Assembly (NCBI GenBank): GCA_016508695.1
Contig: VNKQ01000008.1
Coordinates: 1,116,001-1,180,000, forward strand
Source of the DNA: Hyphodiscus hymeniophilus
Lineage: Eukaryota; Ascomycota; Leotiomycetes; Helotiales; Hyphodiscaceae
Reading direction: 5' to 3'
DNA length: 64,000 bases
A model generated the notes under the pieces. The model made no database searches and had not been told where the DNA came from. It worked only from the letters and a program-made list of their open reading frames with translations. Position numbers and translations under genes: made by a program. Position 1 is the stretch's first letter. Each line of letters begins with the position of its first letter. Below, piece after piece: positions 11,229 to 23,009 of this stretch.

Positions 11229-12297
11229 GCTTTCTCCTTAGGCGTCCACTGCAAATGAGGACCTCGTCCACAGAGGAACAGCTTGTAGAACTTGCCGCGG
11301 CTTGGTCCTGTAAATTCTTGATGAATGCGAGAGTAAAGTCCAGATACAGCTTTGATCAGACTCGTAGTGCAGCTTGTCCGTGATGATGTGATGTTGCTGG
11401 ACAGTCGTAGAGGAGCTAAGTCGAGAGGGAAGTCTCCATGTGCCATTGGCCGATAAGGTGACAGCCGTCTTCGAGGGGCTGGGCGGATTCAGGCAATGAT
11501 TGGGTTTGCCTTATGGAGCAAACCGGAGAAGGCTGAGCTACATAACCATCAAGCCGGTGACAGATTCGGTGCTTTGAGCATGCAATGATGCGAGGCATCG
11601 TAACAGGCACTTTAGCCTGTTACCATGCCTGGTAAAGGACTGTGGCTGCTGCCGAAATAACACTCGCAGCGGCTATCAAGAGCCTCCAGGGTCAAATGAC
11701 CAGACTCTTTACCGAAAGGCATGTGCAGTGACACCGTCATATGCAGAATTTGAACGTCTCCCATGTTCCCCGAGCGAGTGATATGTTGTACAATGGAAGG
11801 CGGGCTTTCGTTCGGCGAGACACAAGCTACGCCCTATGCCAGGATTGAGGTACTGCAACCTCGGTGGGCATTGAGTTTGAGATGATGCGGGGTGGCGAGG
11901 AGAGCGCGGGGCTACAGACGTCACGTGCGTATCCTTGGCGTGCAGGTAAGGTAAATAAATACTTGAGAGCAATGCAGAAGAGAAGACTAGGTAAATGTAA
12001 ATGATTTTACACACAAACCATCTAAGGGGAGGTGATTGAGATGTTAAGATGGGCAAAAGGCTGTCTCGACTCCAACTGTCGTCTTCTCAGCCAGCAGCAC
12101 GCTTCACTTGAAGCTCGGATCTAGCACCATTCGGTCAAGGATATCAATCACCGTTACAGGCTGCTTGCCCGGACCTTGCTGATGGAAGGCCTCCTTCTGC
12201 TAAGCTACCTAACATATAGCATTCAGATCCTTCCAGGAAATGATAAGTACATACAAACTTGGAGGCATAGCATTACCTACATATGTAACCGGTTGTG
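11229..12297. other. Intergenic region
   Basis: This separates two minus-strand genes and holds the upstream region of the gene starting at 11228. Minus-strand frames at 11105-11446 and 11709-12056 are open but show no domain and no plausible splicing. Confidence 0.55.
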
Positions 12298-14245
12298 CTA
12301 CGTAGCATTCCACTGAGCCAGCTTCTCACTTAACTGGTTTCCTTTGCGCTCGCCTTCCCAATTCCCCTCGACCCATTTTCTCGTCCTTCCCTGGTCCAAG
12401 GCCCTCCTCTCCATTTCATCCAGTAAATCCCAGATTCGGAGGTCACCACCTTTAGCACAACGTTGGATAAGAGACCGGGCAGTGCCACCTCTCATCCACC
12501 AACCCTTCTGACCATCCTCCTCTTTGTTAGCCCCAATGATCCTCATCTCTTCAAGATACCTGAAAGCGTCTTCATAGTCGGCGTCTTTCAGACAGGCCAG
12601 AATGAATCGATCGTATGTCAAACGATCGGCTTTCACACCCAAAGCTCTCATCTCGCTCGCGAAGAACATTGCACTGGACTTGTTCGAATGCCGTGTTACG
12701 CCTTGGAGCAGGATATTGAAGGTCTCTGTATTGGGCCCACTCTTGCAGATGGTATGTAATTCCTTATAGAATTCGACTGCTTGGATAAATTGTTCCCGAT
12801 GTATCTTCGCTTCGATGACCACATTGACAGAAGCTGCAGGAATTGCATGCCCATCGTGATTTATGGCTTTGAGCGTCTTCCACGCCTTAGAAGGAAATGA
12901 GTCATTTTGGGTGAGATACAGAAAGAGAGGTCGTGTCGTGCTTGAATCCGGTTCGAGGCCAGCTTTAGTCATAATTGTGAGTATTCGAAAGGAGCTTTTG
13001 AGGTCCCCAGCTCCAGCATAAGCACTAAGAAGAGCTTCGTAGTGGAATGTAGAAAGTGCCGAGCGACGGGCAGAAAGGATCCGGATTGCAGATGTTGCTA
13101 GGCCAGGATCAGCCTCTCGCGCGGCGAGGTTGAGCGTCGATATGCAGATGCCGTCAGATGGAACGACCTGCGAGGTTTGGATACGGGCTCTCCATATGAA
13201 CTTCGTGCCCGCGTACTGACAGAGAACTGTTAATGATAGTTATTGCTGTATGAGGGAATTAGGTACTGACATGGAAGTTGCTGCTAAAGTTATCGAGCAA
13301 ATAATACCACATAGTGTGCGAAATCTCCGTTCTTTTGTGTTCAAACCTGTAGCGAAGCATCTTAAAAACTGCGTCCAGCTCCCCAATCTCGCAGAGCTGA
13401 TACAAGAATATATCATAAAGCCATGGTTGAACATATACCTCATCGGACTGCATCTGCTCCAACTTTTCCATAGCAGCTTCAAATTGACGATCGCGGAGGA
13501 GGCCCACAACTAGGCTATGCCATCCATCCGGCGAAAGCCCAAGCCAACGCTCCTTCATTTCCTGCATAACTTGATTTCGGAGAAGGTAGTCAGGATGAAT
13601 TGCAAGAACCTGCAAAACAGCATGATACAACCCCGAATCAGCACCTATGCCCTCCTGTTTCATCTCTCCAAGCAGGCCTTCGACAATAGCTGCACTCCCA
13701 TTCTCCGCATCTACGTTGACTCGAATGAGAGCATCGTAGTGTACCAGCGCTGGCGGGTCCCCTCTTTCGATTATCAGGTAATCCACCAACTCTACTACAT
13801 GGTCATATTCATTATCTTCAGACCCAGTCTGCCGTAGCCGTTGATGAAGATGCGTGATTGGCACATCATCCAAGGTAGCATATCTCGCGAACCCTTTCTC
13901 GCCCAGGATGCCAGGACGCGATTTTCGCTCGGCCGTCAATGATCGAAGTGAAGACCCAGCTCGAGCATCTACTGGGCGGATCAGAGGCCGCGAGGGGGGA
14001 GAATTGAAGGCTGGCTCATCAGGTCTCGGAGAAAACTTGTGATCGCGAACCGCGTTTTGGGTATCTTCGGATTGAGTTGGTGATGAGCTGTGCAGTCGTC
14101 GAATGCTCGAGCTAAGTACGTTAGGATGTATCGGGAGCTTTTTAGCAGAGCGAAGAGGACGGGCGGATTGTGCAACTGTGAGGGTATTGATTGCTGGACA
14201 GAGGCAGCGCCATAGCCCATCAATTGGTATTCGGGTGACGGGCAT
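12298..14245 (-). CDS. Mitochondrial pentatricopeptide-repeat protein
   Basis: Exons 14245..13271 and 13215..12298, with a 55-nt intron (gtcagt...ctgtcag, phase 0, joining SSNFH|YAGTKFIW), encode 630 aa. The frame is open upstream to an ATG at 14344 (663 aa). I prefer 14245 because MPVTRIPIDGLWRCLCPA onward to SSSIRRLHSSSPT is a convincing mitochondrial presequence. Helical-pair repeats of about 35 residues follow, such as VHYDALIRVN...LLGEMKQEGI, ADSGLYHAVLQVLA, DGWHSLVVGLLRDRQFEAAM and, after the intron, TFNILLQGVTRHSNKSSAMF and LTYDRFILACLKDADYEDAF. PPR proteins bind organellar RNA and act in mitochondrial transcript maturation or translation. The specific target is unknown. Confidence 0.85.
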
Positions 14246-14600
14246 TGGAGTTAATTGGTTTCTGGATGCGAGCAGCGGACAAAGTTTTGAGAGCTCTGTC
14301 AGCCTTGTCACGTGAAACCCATTCGCCCAGGTCGAGGGGCACATGAAGAAGGACTGTCAGGCATTGTTTGTAATTTCGTAAGCTATCTGAGGCTATAAAA
14401 GCTCTGTTCCGATTCGCGTCCAGCTTAGGCAATACCTCGATGCTACGACGAGATATTGTCCTAAACTTCCAGCCAGAATCTTCAGAATCATCAGATCAAG
14501 ATTTGGCCATCGGCAAGCAGCCACTCTGTTCAAGATCTCCTTAGCTCAATGCCACCAAACAATCATCGCGAGGTATCGATCTTCTCCCACCTTCCCAATC

Positions 14601-15259
14601 TCAAGCACCCCTACCCCTTCCTCTCCCCCTTCCACCTCCTCGTCCACCACGACCTCTGTCACCACCGCGTCCGCCATGATCACCTCTCTGTCCGCCTCCC
14701 CGTCCTCTATATCCGCTTCCCTGCTGCCCCTGCTGCTGATCCTTCACCAACTCAATAATCTCGTCTGGTACACGGAGGTATTTGATCTATTGCCCATCAG
14801 CCAATACCCTCCAAACCAATCTCACGCCCTCCTCCTCGAAGTAGGGAGTCGGAGACATACGTTGTTTCCCTTGACATAGACTTCTGGTAATCGAAAGAAC
14901 TTGTCACCTTCCTATGACATTGCATTAGCTCTCCACAAGAAATCTCAACAGCAACTCTAGAATCTAGTAACCACTCTATCCTGTGCCAATAGCAAAAAGG
15001 CTGCCAGTAGCAAACGGGAAGGGACCCACGGGACTAGTCTGCACCACCTCCTTCAGCGTAAGATTCATCCACGTATCGCATGTAACCAAATGTCCATTCA
15101 ATGTCTCGCCATTCTTGAGCTCGACCAACATCGGGTGGCCTTGCGCCGCCGTGAGGAGTCCGAGGGGAAGCTGTGATGCTCGTATTAGCTTTGCGCATTT
15201 ATTTGGAGAAGATTCAGTGTGGATCGTGTGGTGTGGCGAGTTTGGAGAGTACATACCAT
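14601..15259 (-). CDS. LSM4: U6 snRNA-associated LSm4
   Basis: Four exons, 15259..15257 (ATG alone), 15170..15030, 14911..14861 and 14786..14601, encode 126 aa. LSm4 is a subunit of the LSm2-8 ring (U6 snRNA, splicing) and the LSm1-7 ring (mRNA decay). Sm1 motif: LPLGLLTAAQGHPMLVELKN, then GETLNGHLVTCDTWMNLTL. Sm2 motif: GDKFFRLPEVYVKGNNIKYL. A C-terminal RG/RGG-rich tail (about residues 90-126) is typical of LSm4 and links it to P-bodies. Introns are 86, 118 and 74 nt. The first exon holds only the start codon, and the acceptor at 15171 puts LPLG directly after Met, as in homologues. It lies about 350 bp upstream of, and on the same strand as, the PPR gene. Confidence 0.94.
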
Positions 15260-16066
15260 TGTGATGAGGGGTTGTTGTATATTTGGAGGAGGCTGAATCT
15301 GGAGTGCTTCTAATGTTTGATACTGCGTTTTGTTCAGGCCGCCGTAATAGACTTCAGCGGAAAGATGCGGTGACCGCTAAGACAGTACGCCAACTGTGCT
15401 TAAGTTGATATCAACGAAGTGTGGTAACTACGATTTTTGTGATTAAGTCATTCTTGGAATAACCCAAGTCGATTCAAAACTTCTATCCCGCCAATGCTCA
15501 ATACCTCCAAGATACGCCTGAACCCTTATCAAAGAAGTCAGTCATCCATCATCAAGTACAGCTCATGGTTCGGTCGGCATATAGATACATGCACTCACCT
15601 AGTGGTGAGTCTTTCGTAAATAGCTGCTGAATATCACATTTTAAACCTGTACCTGCCCTCTTCAATGCTCAACTAACAGAGTAGATATCTTCCCTCGAGG
15701 CCCTTTGCATTTTTTGCAGGGCGACTCGTAATGAATGAACTCATGATTTGGGTCTCATGCTTGTTTTTTGAGACTTGAGATGAGATCATTGATTATAAGT
15801 TTATCTCCGTCTTTGTAGTCCACACGTTTTCCTCGGCTTTTTCATTTGGTAGTTTGCTGGTTAACACCTCTGTGTTCGCCAATGGGACGCTGGGTCACTC
15901 TGAAGAAATACTCCAATCGTTGAATAGATAAATGGATTCAGAACCCAGTCCGTTCCACAGGTTACTACCTACGGAAAGTGGAAACTCGCAAAGGATTACG
16001 TATAACGTACAATATTAGGCTGTTGCCAAACATAAAGGGGTCAAGAACGACATCTATAAAATACAT
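15260..16066. other. Intergenic region
   Basis: Upstream region of LSM4 and 3' flank of the gene ending at 16067. No coding or repeat signal is seen. Confidence 0.6.
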
Positions 16067-17955
16067 CTAATGCTTCACATCCGGCCCCAAGATATCACTC
16101 ACACTCCCTGCGGATGAGTGAGCAGGACTGTATTCCCTACTCCCAGGCGTATATCGAAAGCCATTTGCAACGACACTGCTCATTTCACTCCCGTCAGAAT
16201 CTCCGTACGCAGGCAACTCCTCGCCGTCTCCTACTTGGCTACCAATTTCGTAGTCCCGCTCACTCGGCCCAGTGCGACCTTCTGACACTGCTGCTGCTGG
16301 CGGGGTAAGAATGGAAATTTGGTGCGAGCGGCGCCTGGATTCCGCAACCATATCATCAACGACTTCAGCTGCATTACGCAACTCGCTAATTTCTTCCGTC
16401 AAGCTGGTGGACATCCCATCTTCAGCTCTAGCAAGTAGCACTTGGCGCTTTTCCTCATAGTCCCTATCTTCTGAATCATTCCCTGAGAGGCTGGCTAGGA
16501 AGCGAGTAAAGGCGTGTGTGTACGCAGTTTGACGCAAAGCTCGCCGACGATGACGTTCTTCGCGGCGAGATCGACGGTCTGCTCGCTTGCTGGAGTTGCA
16601 GCGGCGATGGATGGTGATTACGAGAAGCGAAATGAGAACTCCAATAGTGACAAATTTTGCGATGTGGAAGGCTCTGCCGGGAACGTGGTGGTGTGGTCCC
16701 GGGCCAGGAAATGGGTGGTCTGGACGACCATGTTGGCTGAGCTCGGACTCGAAGAGGTTGCCGGGCGTTTCTGCTTCGGATTCTTCTGGCCCATGGGGAC
16801 CGTCATTTGGGTGCGCTCCTCCTTGAAATTCTGGTGGCCCATGGGGACCTTCATGTGGGTGCGCTCCCTCGTGAGGCCTCGTGTCATGATCAGGTCCACC
16901 ATGAGGGACGTCACCATGCGGGCCACCATGCTTGGGAGGTGGTGGATATTGGCAAATTGGAAGTTGCCTGTGGTGAGGTTCCTTCCAGTGAGGAGGACCT
17001 GCGTGGTTGCCATGCTTGGAATGTCCACAGGTGTGATTTCCGTATCTCCCATGTCCAGATTCCTTGAGGTGCTCTGCTTTAGAACCACGATGTTCATGTT
17101 GGTACCTGTCGTGGTGACCATGTATCTTGTTGATCATATGGTGAGCAGCTTTCCTAGCTTTATCTACAACGGCCTCAGCAACGCACTTCAGGCTGGAACA
17201 GTCCTTGATATCCTCATTGAAATGAGCCGAAACATGTTCAGCAATGGCTCGCTCTTTGGCCCAGATGAGGAACTGCAGCTCTCTCTGCTGTGCTCTGAGC
17301 CAATGTAGCTCATCCATTTCCTGCTCAATGCTGATTTGTGTGAAGTCTTCATCCTCGTGGCCACCTGCCGGTCGAAGGACCACTGCATCCGGATTTGCAA
17401 GTACTTCTCCAGGAATAGTAAGGTCAGTCCCGATACTGAGGATCTTGGGCGCGCCAGTCTGTCTAAATAAAGCGGTAAACCCATTGGCCAAAGTAGGCTT
17501 CCCATCGAGGAAGTCGACCGTAAATATCATCAACTGCGAGTCTGGTTGTCCGTTGACCTTGATACAACGAAACTCCCATGATCCAATGATGAAGTTGTTG
17601 CCTTGGGTGGTGATACTACCTCCGTCTCGAGAAGAGTCACCGTTCTGAACCTGAGCTAGGGCTTGGCCATCGATGGTCACGTTTCCGAAACCACATGCCT
17701 GTTCGGATGGGAACACGTCGAGGTGAAATGGGATAACCTCTTTCGAATTATCGTATGTTGAGGTAATCTCGACATCGATACGAGTCAGGGCGTGATCTTA
17801 AGACATACTGTTAGTTATGACAAGACGTTGAAGGGAGAAGAGTACGTACCAGATAGTCCTTCGTGAACTCCGAAGTCTACTACAGTTGTGGGCGCATCAA
17901 TCGCCGTTGCGAGCGCTGGCGCCAGCAGCAAGCAAGCTTTAAGAAAGGCTCGCAT
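16067..17955 (-). CDS. Secreted/membrane protein, His-rich, DUF7728-like
   Basis: Exons 17955..17850 and 17796..16067 (53-nt intron, joining S|DHALTRIDVEI) encode 611 aa. A signal peptide is clear (MRAFLKACLLLAPALATAID). An N-terminal beta-rich ectodomain follows (about 35-185), with phrases like FIIGSWEFRCIKVNGQPDSQ, resembling fungal proteins annotated with DUF7728. Next is a His/Gly/Pro-rich stretch (about 245-395: HGHHDRYQHEH, GGPHGDVPHGGPDHD, HEGAHPHEGPHGP), then one membrane helix (FVTIGVLISLLVITI) and an Arg-rich stop-transfer. The cytoplasmic tail (about 440-611) is acidic and Ser-rich and ends near YGDSDGSEMSS. The topology suggests a type I surface or endomembrane protein. Metal binding by the His tract is inference. 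The family name is moderately certain. Confidence 0.8.
16784..16867 (-). repeat. Coding tandem repeat, ~45-bp period
   Basis: Two near-identical blocks, 16784..16819 and 16829..16867 (ttctgg...cccatgggga cc...gggtgcgctcc), underlie the repeated (N/H)xGPHGP motif in the His-rich region of the gene above. The second block has one extra codon. Confidence 0.85.
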
Positions 17956-20587
17956 GATATTAGGGAATTCGATTCGTGGACATAGAAATTAGGAAACAGT
18001 GGCAAGAATAGTCTCAGATCCAAGCAGCTCACAGGAACAGGATCACGACGTCGATGCCTAGAGAAGAACAAAACACCAAAACAAGTGAGAAATGAAGAGG
18101 AAGCCTAGAGATAGTAAAAGAAAACTAGCGCCCACCTGCTTCTGGAGCAACAGGAGATGCTGCGCAATAATGCAAAAATTGCGAGGGCCTCGTCAGTCGG
18201 TGGGTGATTGGGTGGGGAGGGAGAAAGACACTATTCTCCTTTCAACCACAGGCTGACGACGACTGGGCGCAAGCACTTTCACGAGATGCCCAGGAAACGG
18301 GTGACCCCGCCAACAAGTAAGAAGGAGGATATCGGGATGTGAGGAAAGGGATATCTAACCGTATATCCGATGGTTAATGAACGGCAGCCATGACCGTGGA
18401 GCATGAAGCGGGTAGATAACAGAAGAGATACAGATAAGTAACAGAGGAGGATGGATAACAAAGACTCAAAACCTAGATCGTACTCGACGCGGTTGGTCGT
18501 GGACTAGAGCCGTGTTCCAACTTCCCATCGTCGCACCAACGACGGCCTGGATAATGTACGTATGGAGGTAGATAATGGAAGTAAGGGGTAGGGTTTGATG
18601 TCCCTTAAATGACTTCTGGTATCAAGCATGGAGAAATAGCCAGCAACAGCACCAGACAGGGTCGGGGTTAATGGCCTCAGGCCTCCACGAGTACGGCAGC
18701 CGATATAAAACTGCGCCTGATCCTTACTAGAGTCGAGCACAGTAGAGTAGAGTCGGACAGAGTCTTGTCATTCATTGGTCTTTCCAACCTCACTTCATCT
18801 CGATCCACCCGGAGGGAATTTGCAGAGTCACGCTTCGTTCCAAACCCTGCCAGTCTGCTTTCTCTTCAATAATAACGTGGCCTTCATTATATCTTGTCGT
18901 CGATGACTCGAGTCTATCTTACACGGTCACAGGTGCTGACATCAATATGGCAGCATATATGAGAGAATTCAGCTCCTGCAAATCCCTCAGCAGCCATACG
19001 TAGTCGCCTGAAAAGTTCCACCAAGCTGTGAACTTATGAGCTTTGGTGTTGCCGCGATACATCCACCAGACATTGATTTCCCATCGCTCATGTCTTCAGC
19101 ATGTCTTAATTCGATTTGCCAACGTTGGATCTACGGGCAATGAATGCCCCTTTTCTCTGGACAAGCTGACTCCTGCCATTACGCTGCGCGCTAAGAGCGC
19201 TTTTGGCCGATATCACTTTTGAACACCTCGACGAGCTAACAGCCCACAATCTGGTAGCGATTGATACTGGGCTCGAGAATACAACCACAAAAGATTCTCC
19301 GATCGACTCGTCTCCATCACACAGTCTGCTCAGGCAGCTCTGATTCAAGTTCTGAGCAAGATGAAGTTCGTTGTAACAAATAGCACCAAAAGTTGATCTG
19401 ACCAGGTGCCCGATGTTCTCTTCGGCGTCTCTCCGCGGACACCCCAAGTTGCAGCACTGCCAAATGAAACGACGCTCTCCAGCGGAGCCGCTTACCTGAC
19501 CAACAGGGACGCCATTTCGTATCTTGGTGCTGCGCCGAAACCTTTGTACTAGTTTATTCGTGAAAAATTCAGCGTGCCTTTTCATAGAGGCTTAGCAGAT
19601 CGACCTACGCTCCGTAGAGGCGATATCAAAGCGCGAAACTACTCTGAATCTTACAAGACCGCGGGTCAGTATTATCTGCGAGTGGGTAGGTGAGGGACGA
19701 GGGCTTAAATGTCCCAATCATGGCTTGTCTCAAGCCCTCTTGGCGATAGGAAACACGATTGACCATCCAAGTACTAACGATGCATATACAAGACAAATCA
19801 ACCCACCTTGACTGCTACATTGGAGATGCTGACTCCTTCACAGTCTCAGCTCATCGAATATCATCTCAAAGCAGCATAGAAGCAAGTCAGCTCGCGTGAG
19901 TGGTTCAAAAGAGGACTTGGAGGTAGGAAGCAATTATCCGACACTTCACAGGTCGCGTCGAAACCTCTTCATGAATATGAACGAGCTGTAACCAGCAGGG
20001 CGAAGGTGGATGCGTTACTGTTTCCACAGGTACCTGATACAGACATTTCGGATTGGTCCTGTTTGAGTATTTGCACATTATTCGTTGGGATTCTTTTCGA
20101 AGGTCTGTGTGCTCATTTGTCTATATGTTGGTACTTGAATTACATACTTTACTAGGAAGACTTTTGCTCGCAAATTCCAACCGTTTGAGTATGCATGTTC
20201 GCATTCTTGCACCTGCCCAACGTTTTATCGATCCCAAATTTCTGTCATTACCAATGGCAGGTCAAAATTTCCCAATTATCAAACCGACCTTCTTAATCAT
20301 ACCTACGAGGCTGTGAGGTTGTGTCGCTTAACCTTTAAGTAACAATAAGCAAAGCTATTGTTAGTTCTATTGTCCAACACAAGAGCAATTGAAGCAATTA
20401 ACCCCTCGTACAATTGAAACTATAGTATTGTAAAGATGGATATTGTGTATTTTCATATATCAGAGAGCAGTCTCTCACATCTCTTGATTTCCTTCTTTCG
20501 CCCGAGAACGATTCTTCATCTGACAACGTTTGATTTCTTGACATACTAGTACTGCATTCAATCGATATCGAAATAAACGACATCGAA
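17956..20587. other. Large divergent intergenic region
   Basis: About 2.6 kb lies between divergent genes. A 159-codon minus-strand frame at 19585..19106 is open but has no recognisable domain. It contains a donor-like gtaagc after VPVGQ, so a short unsupported gene there cannot be excluded. The rest shows short frames only. The 19.8-20.5 kb part is AT-rich. Confidence 0.5.
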
Positions 20588-21220
20588 ATGTCTACCAACA
20601 CTGCTGCGTCTCTCCTCGCGCCCTCCTCCTCGAAATTCGGCAATTTCTTGTCGATGATCAACCCTGTCGGTTTCGCCCCGTCTCCTTCCCCTGCCGCAAC
20701 AGTTCTGGGTAAGTCTTCCAAACTTCCCAGAAGTTTGGTTAATCAGGTCCTAAACTAACAAACTGTCCCAGCTCCCACCACTCCGTCTTCCTCCCCGCCA
20801 TCGTTGATGAGTCGGATCTCTCTCCCACCACCCACCCCAGCTCCGTCCCAGCCGTCAGGGAACAGCCTGATGAGCCGGATCTCCTTCCCACCCTCACCTC
20901 CGAGGTCTCCACAGGAGATCCTCCGAGAGTACGCCGGTGTCAACCGTGCTGTCGATGTCTTCGGTGGTCGGCTGTACCACCCCTTCTCTCCTCCCGCCAC
21001 GCCACCGCCTCAACTCTTCGCCGCTCCCGTCGTCCCAACTCTCGTCTTCCCTCCATCCCTCCCCGCCAACGTCCCGGGCCTTCGGGTCCGCCTTACCATC
21101 GATCTCTTCGTTCCCGACAACGAGGAGGGCCTCAGGCAGCTGAAGGAGCTGCAGTGGAGAGATGCCTCCGGGTACCCAACTTGGTTGCTGTTGGACCCTA
21201 TGGAGATCACACACTACTGA
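20588..21220 (+). CDS. Small Ser/Pro-rich protein, lineage-specific
   Basis: Exons 20588..20708 and 20772..21220 (63-nt intron; gtaagt...gtcccag; G|CT codon) encode 189 aa. The N-terminal half is Ser/Pro-rich with an internal duplication: SLMSRISLPPPTPAPSQ and SLMSRISFPPSPPRSPQ. The C-terminal half is better folded (EILREYAGVNRAVDVFGGRL, RVRLTIDLFVPDNEEGLRQL, ending YPTWLLLDPMEITHY). It has no signal peptide or membrane segment. I do not recognise the family. Intron quality and strong G/C third-position bias argue it is real. It stands alone in a gene-poor region and may be restricted to close relatives. Confidence 0.65.
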
Positions 21221-21511
21221 GTGGTGTTTGCCTTGGGCAGTTGGGGCCAGGCCCGTGGTGTTTCGGTTTCGGCTTCGGTTTGGGGTTCGGTTGGGTTTGA
21301 GAAGCGGAGGCCTCTGGGTCTCATCGACCTATGCCGATGATGTTGGTTTTATTTGGTGTTTGCACTCTGCTGTGCCTGTCTCCTGTCCGTTCTTGACTCT
21401 GTACATAGCGAAATTGAATTGCGTCTCTGTTCAAACTTCCCCATATATGTGAGGGCTTCCGAGGACCATGCGAGCAATTGCCAAAGTGCATGAGATATTA
21501 CCCTCCTACAG

Positions 21512-21866
21512 ATGGCAGGGAGTTTGCATATGTTTAGGGCCTTGTCAACTTCGAAGACTATCCAAATTGATCACAAAGGGTGAGTGATTCAGGCATCTCT
21601 TGAAGAATTGCTGACTTTGCCTTAGATCAGGAGGAGACGCTTGCGAAGGTCATGAGATTTGTGGAGAGGAACAGATCCATCTGGTCAGTGAGGAGGTCAT
21701 TTTTTCTACACTATCAGTGTACAGCGCCAGGTTTGAGGAGATCATCCATCTCCTTCACATCTATTCTTTCTCTCAATTCGAGAGGCTGATTGATGCCGAC
21801 CAGCTCTCATATATTTTATGGGGTTTAGCAAAGGAGATGGATGATCTCCTCAAACCTGGCCCATAG
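21512..21866 (+). CDS. Doubtful small spliced ORF (102 aa)
   Basis: A well-formed 46-nt intron (21580..21625: gtgagt donor, gctgac branch, ccttag acceptor) joins 21512..21579 to 21626..21866. The result is a 102-aa frame beginning MAGSLHMFRALSTSK and ending LAKEMDDLLKPGP. The product is acidic with leucine-rich helices and matches no family I know. The same intron also joins a second open frame (starting MRAIAKVHEI), which weakens the case. The stretch could instead be a non-coding transcript or the 3' UTR of the gene ending at 21220. A perfect inverted repeat lies inside it. Confidence 0.3.
21726..21860. repeat. Perfect 30-bp inverted repeat, 75-nt loop
   Basis: Arms 21726..21755 (starting gccaggtttgaggag) and 21831..21860 (ending ctcctcaaacctggc) are exact reverse complements over 30 bp. 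The flanking bases do not pair. RNA from either strand would fold into a long hairpin. Just upstream is a 6-bp hairpin, tacact-atc-agtgta. Confidence 0.97.
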
Positions 21867-23009
21867 ATTTTGACAAGGATTATATACCAGATATTCTCTA
21901 TGTTGCCTTGTTAACTAAACCCGGCACTCAGAGAGTCTATCAGTGCTTATTCTAGATTCCACGACCTTTCTAGAATGTAGGACGACTTTCCAAATTTCCC
22001 GTCCTATTGCATTTCTTTAAAGAACAGCGTGAGGAGGCTCACATCCGGATCAGTGTCGAAGCTCCCGAAGATCTTCGGCGGTGGGGTTCATGATCTTGAT
22101 AATCCCGAACGTCGATCGCCTATGGGACTACAATCTTGAAGGGTAAAGCATGCGTGACTGATTTTACGGCATCGTCGAGGAAGCGTATGACGAATGAATA
22201 TCACCACTCATAAAGGTGTCCAGACGAGTGAGTTTTCTCGCAGTAAGAAGACATGCGATATGTGACTTCGCATCCACTCGTCGCCTTGGCTTGATGCAGA
22301 ATTAGGCACACGCCTGTTCGATGACGTGAGCGAGCAGAATGTCCTCTACCGCAGATATTCTCGGATGGCAGTGTTGGAATGCATACTCACTAGGAGCCGA
22401 GGACTTGGACTGGTTTCCTTATATCCTAGGAGAGTGCTAGATGAAGGATTGAGACGCCGATTTTGAGACTCAGTGATAATGCCTCTATCTGCAGACTCTT
22501 GTAGTGTTGTCGCAGCGTACGGGAAACAGACAGACCTGTGCGCTGTGTAGAAGGAAAAGCAGGTAGGATCCTAATATCGTTTTTGGCCATGTCGTTTGAA
22601 AAATCTGCCGCTATTTCCGTGTACGTCCTGAGCGGAGCGAGACGAGAGAGTCTAGCACACGCATGAATATGGCACCAAATCTCTGGAGTTGTAGGCGTAC
22701 TGTCTCGAATGCTGTAGTTCCATTCTCGGCACAAACGACACGGGAGTCTGCAGTTCTTGGATTCAGGTGTGAATTAGAGTATTTGAAAGACTTTATAATT
22801 CTGGAAAGCCACTTGGGAGCGAGGTTTATGGGTGGAGGGCAGGGTGGAAGAGGGATGGAAAGGACGTTATTGAATAAAAACTTTCAGGTAAATGCTTTCT
22901 TTTCCATGCAATGCCAGAATATGATTATCATTAGGGAGTCATACAGCTCAACCTAGGTATCAAACGCCTCGCTATGCATATCCCAAACCCAACCCAACCT
23001 TATCCCATT
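21867..23009. other. Convergent intergenic region
   Basis: Short open frames only. A protein-like phrase near 22044-22139 ends in stops and has no start. I see no gene. Confidence 0.55.

Noticed and set aside
14976..15254. LSm4 N-terminus starting MYSPNSPHHTIHTESS
   Set aside because: Those codons lie in intron 1. Splicing ATG directly to LPLGLLTAAQ gives the conserved start.
16514..17308. 264-codon plus-strand frame over the His-rich gene
   Set aside because: It is the antisense shadow of the minus-strand gene, which has a signal peptide and membrane topology.
21622..21790. Alternative frame MRAIAKVHEI...LSLNSRG through the same intron at 21580
   Set aside because: It is shorter than the competing frame and equally without homology. 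It is noted mainly because it weakens confidence in coding at this site.
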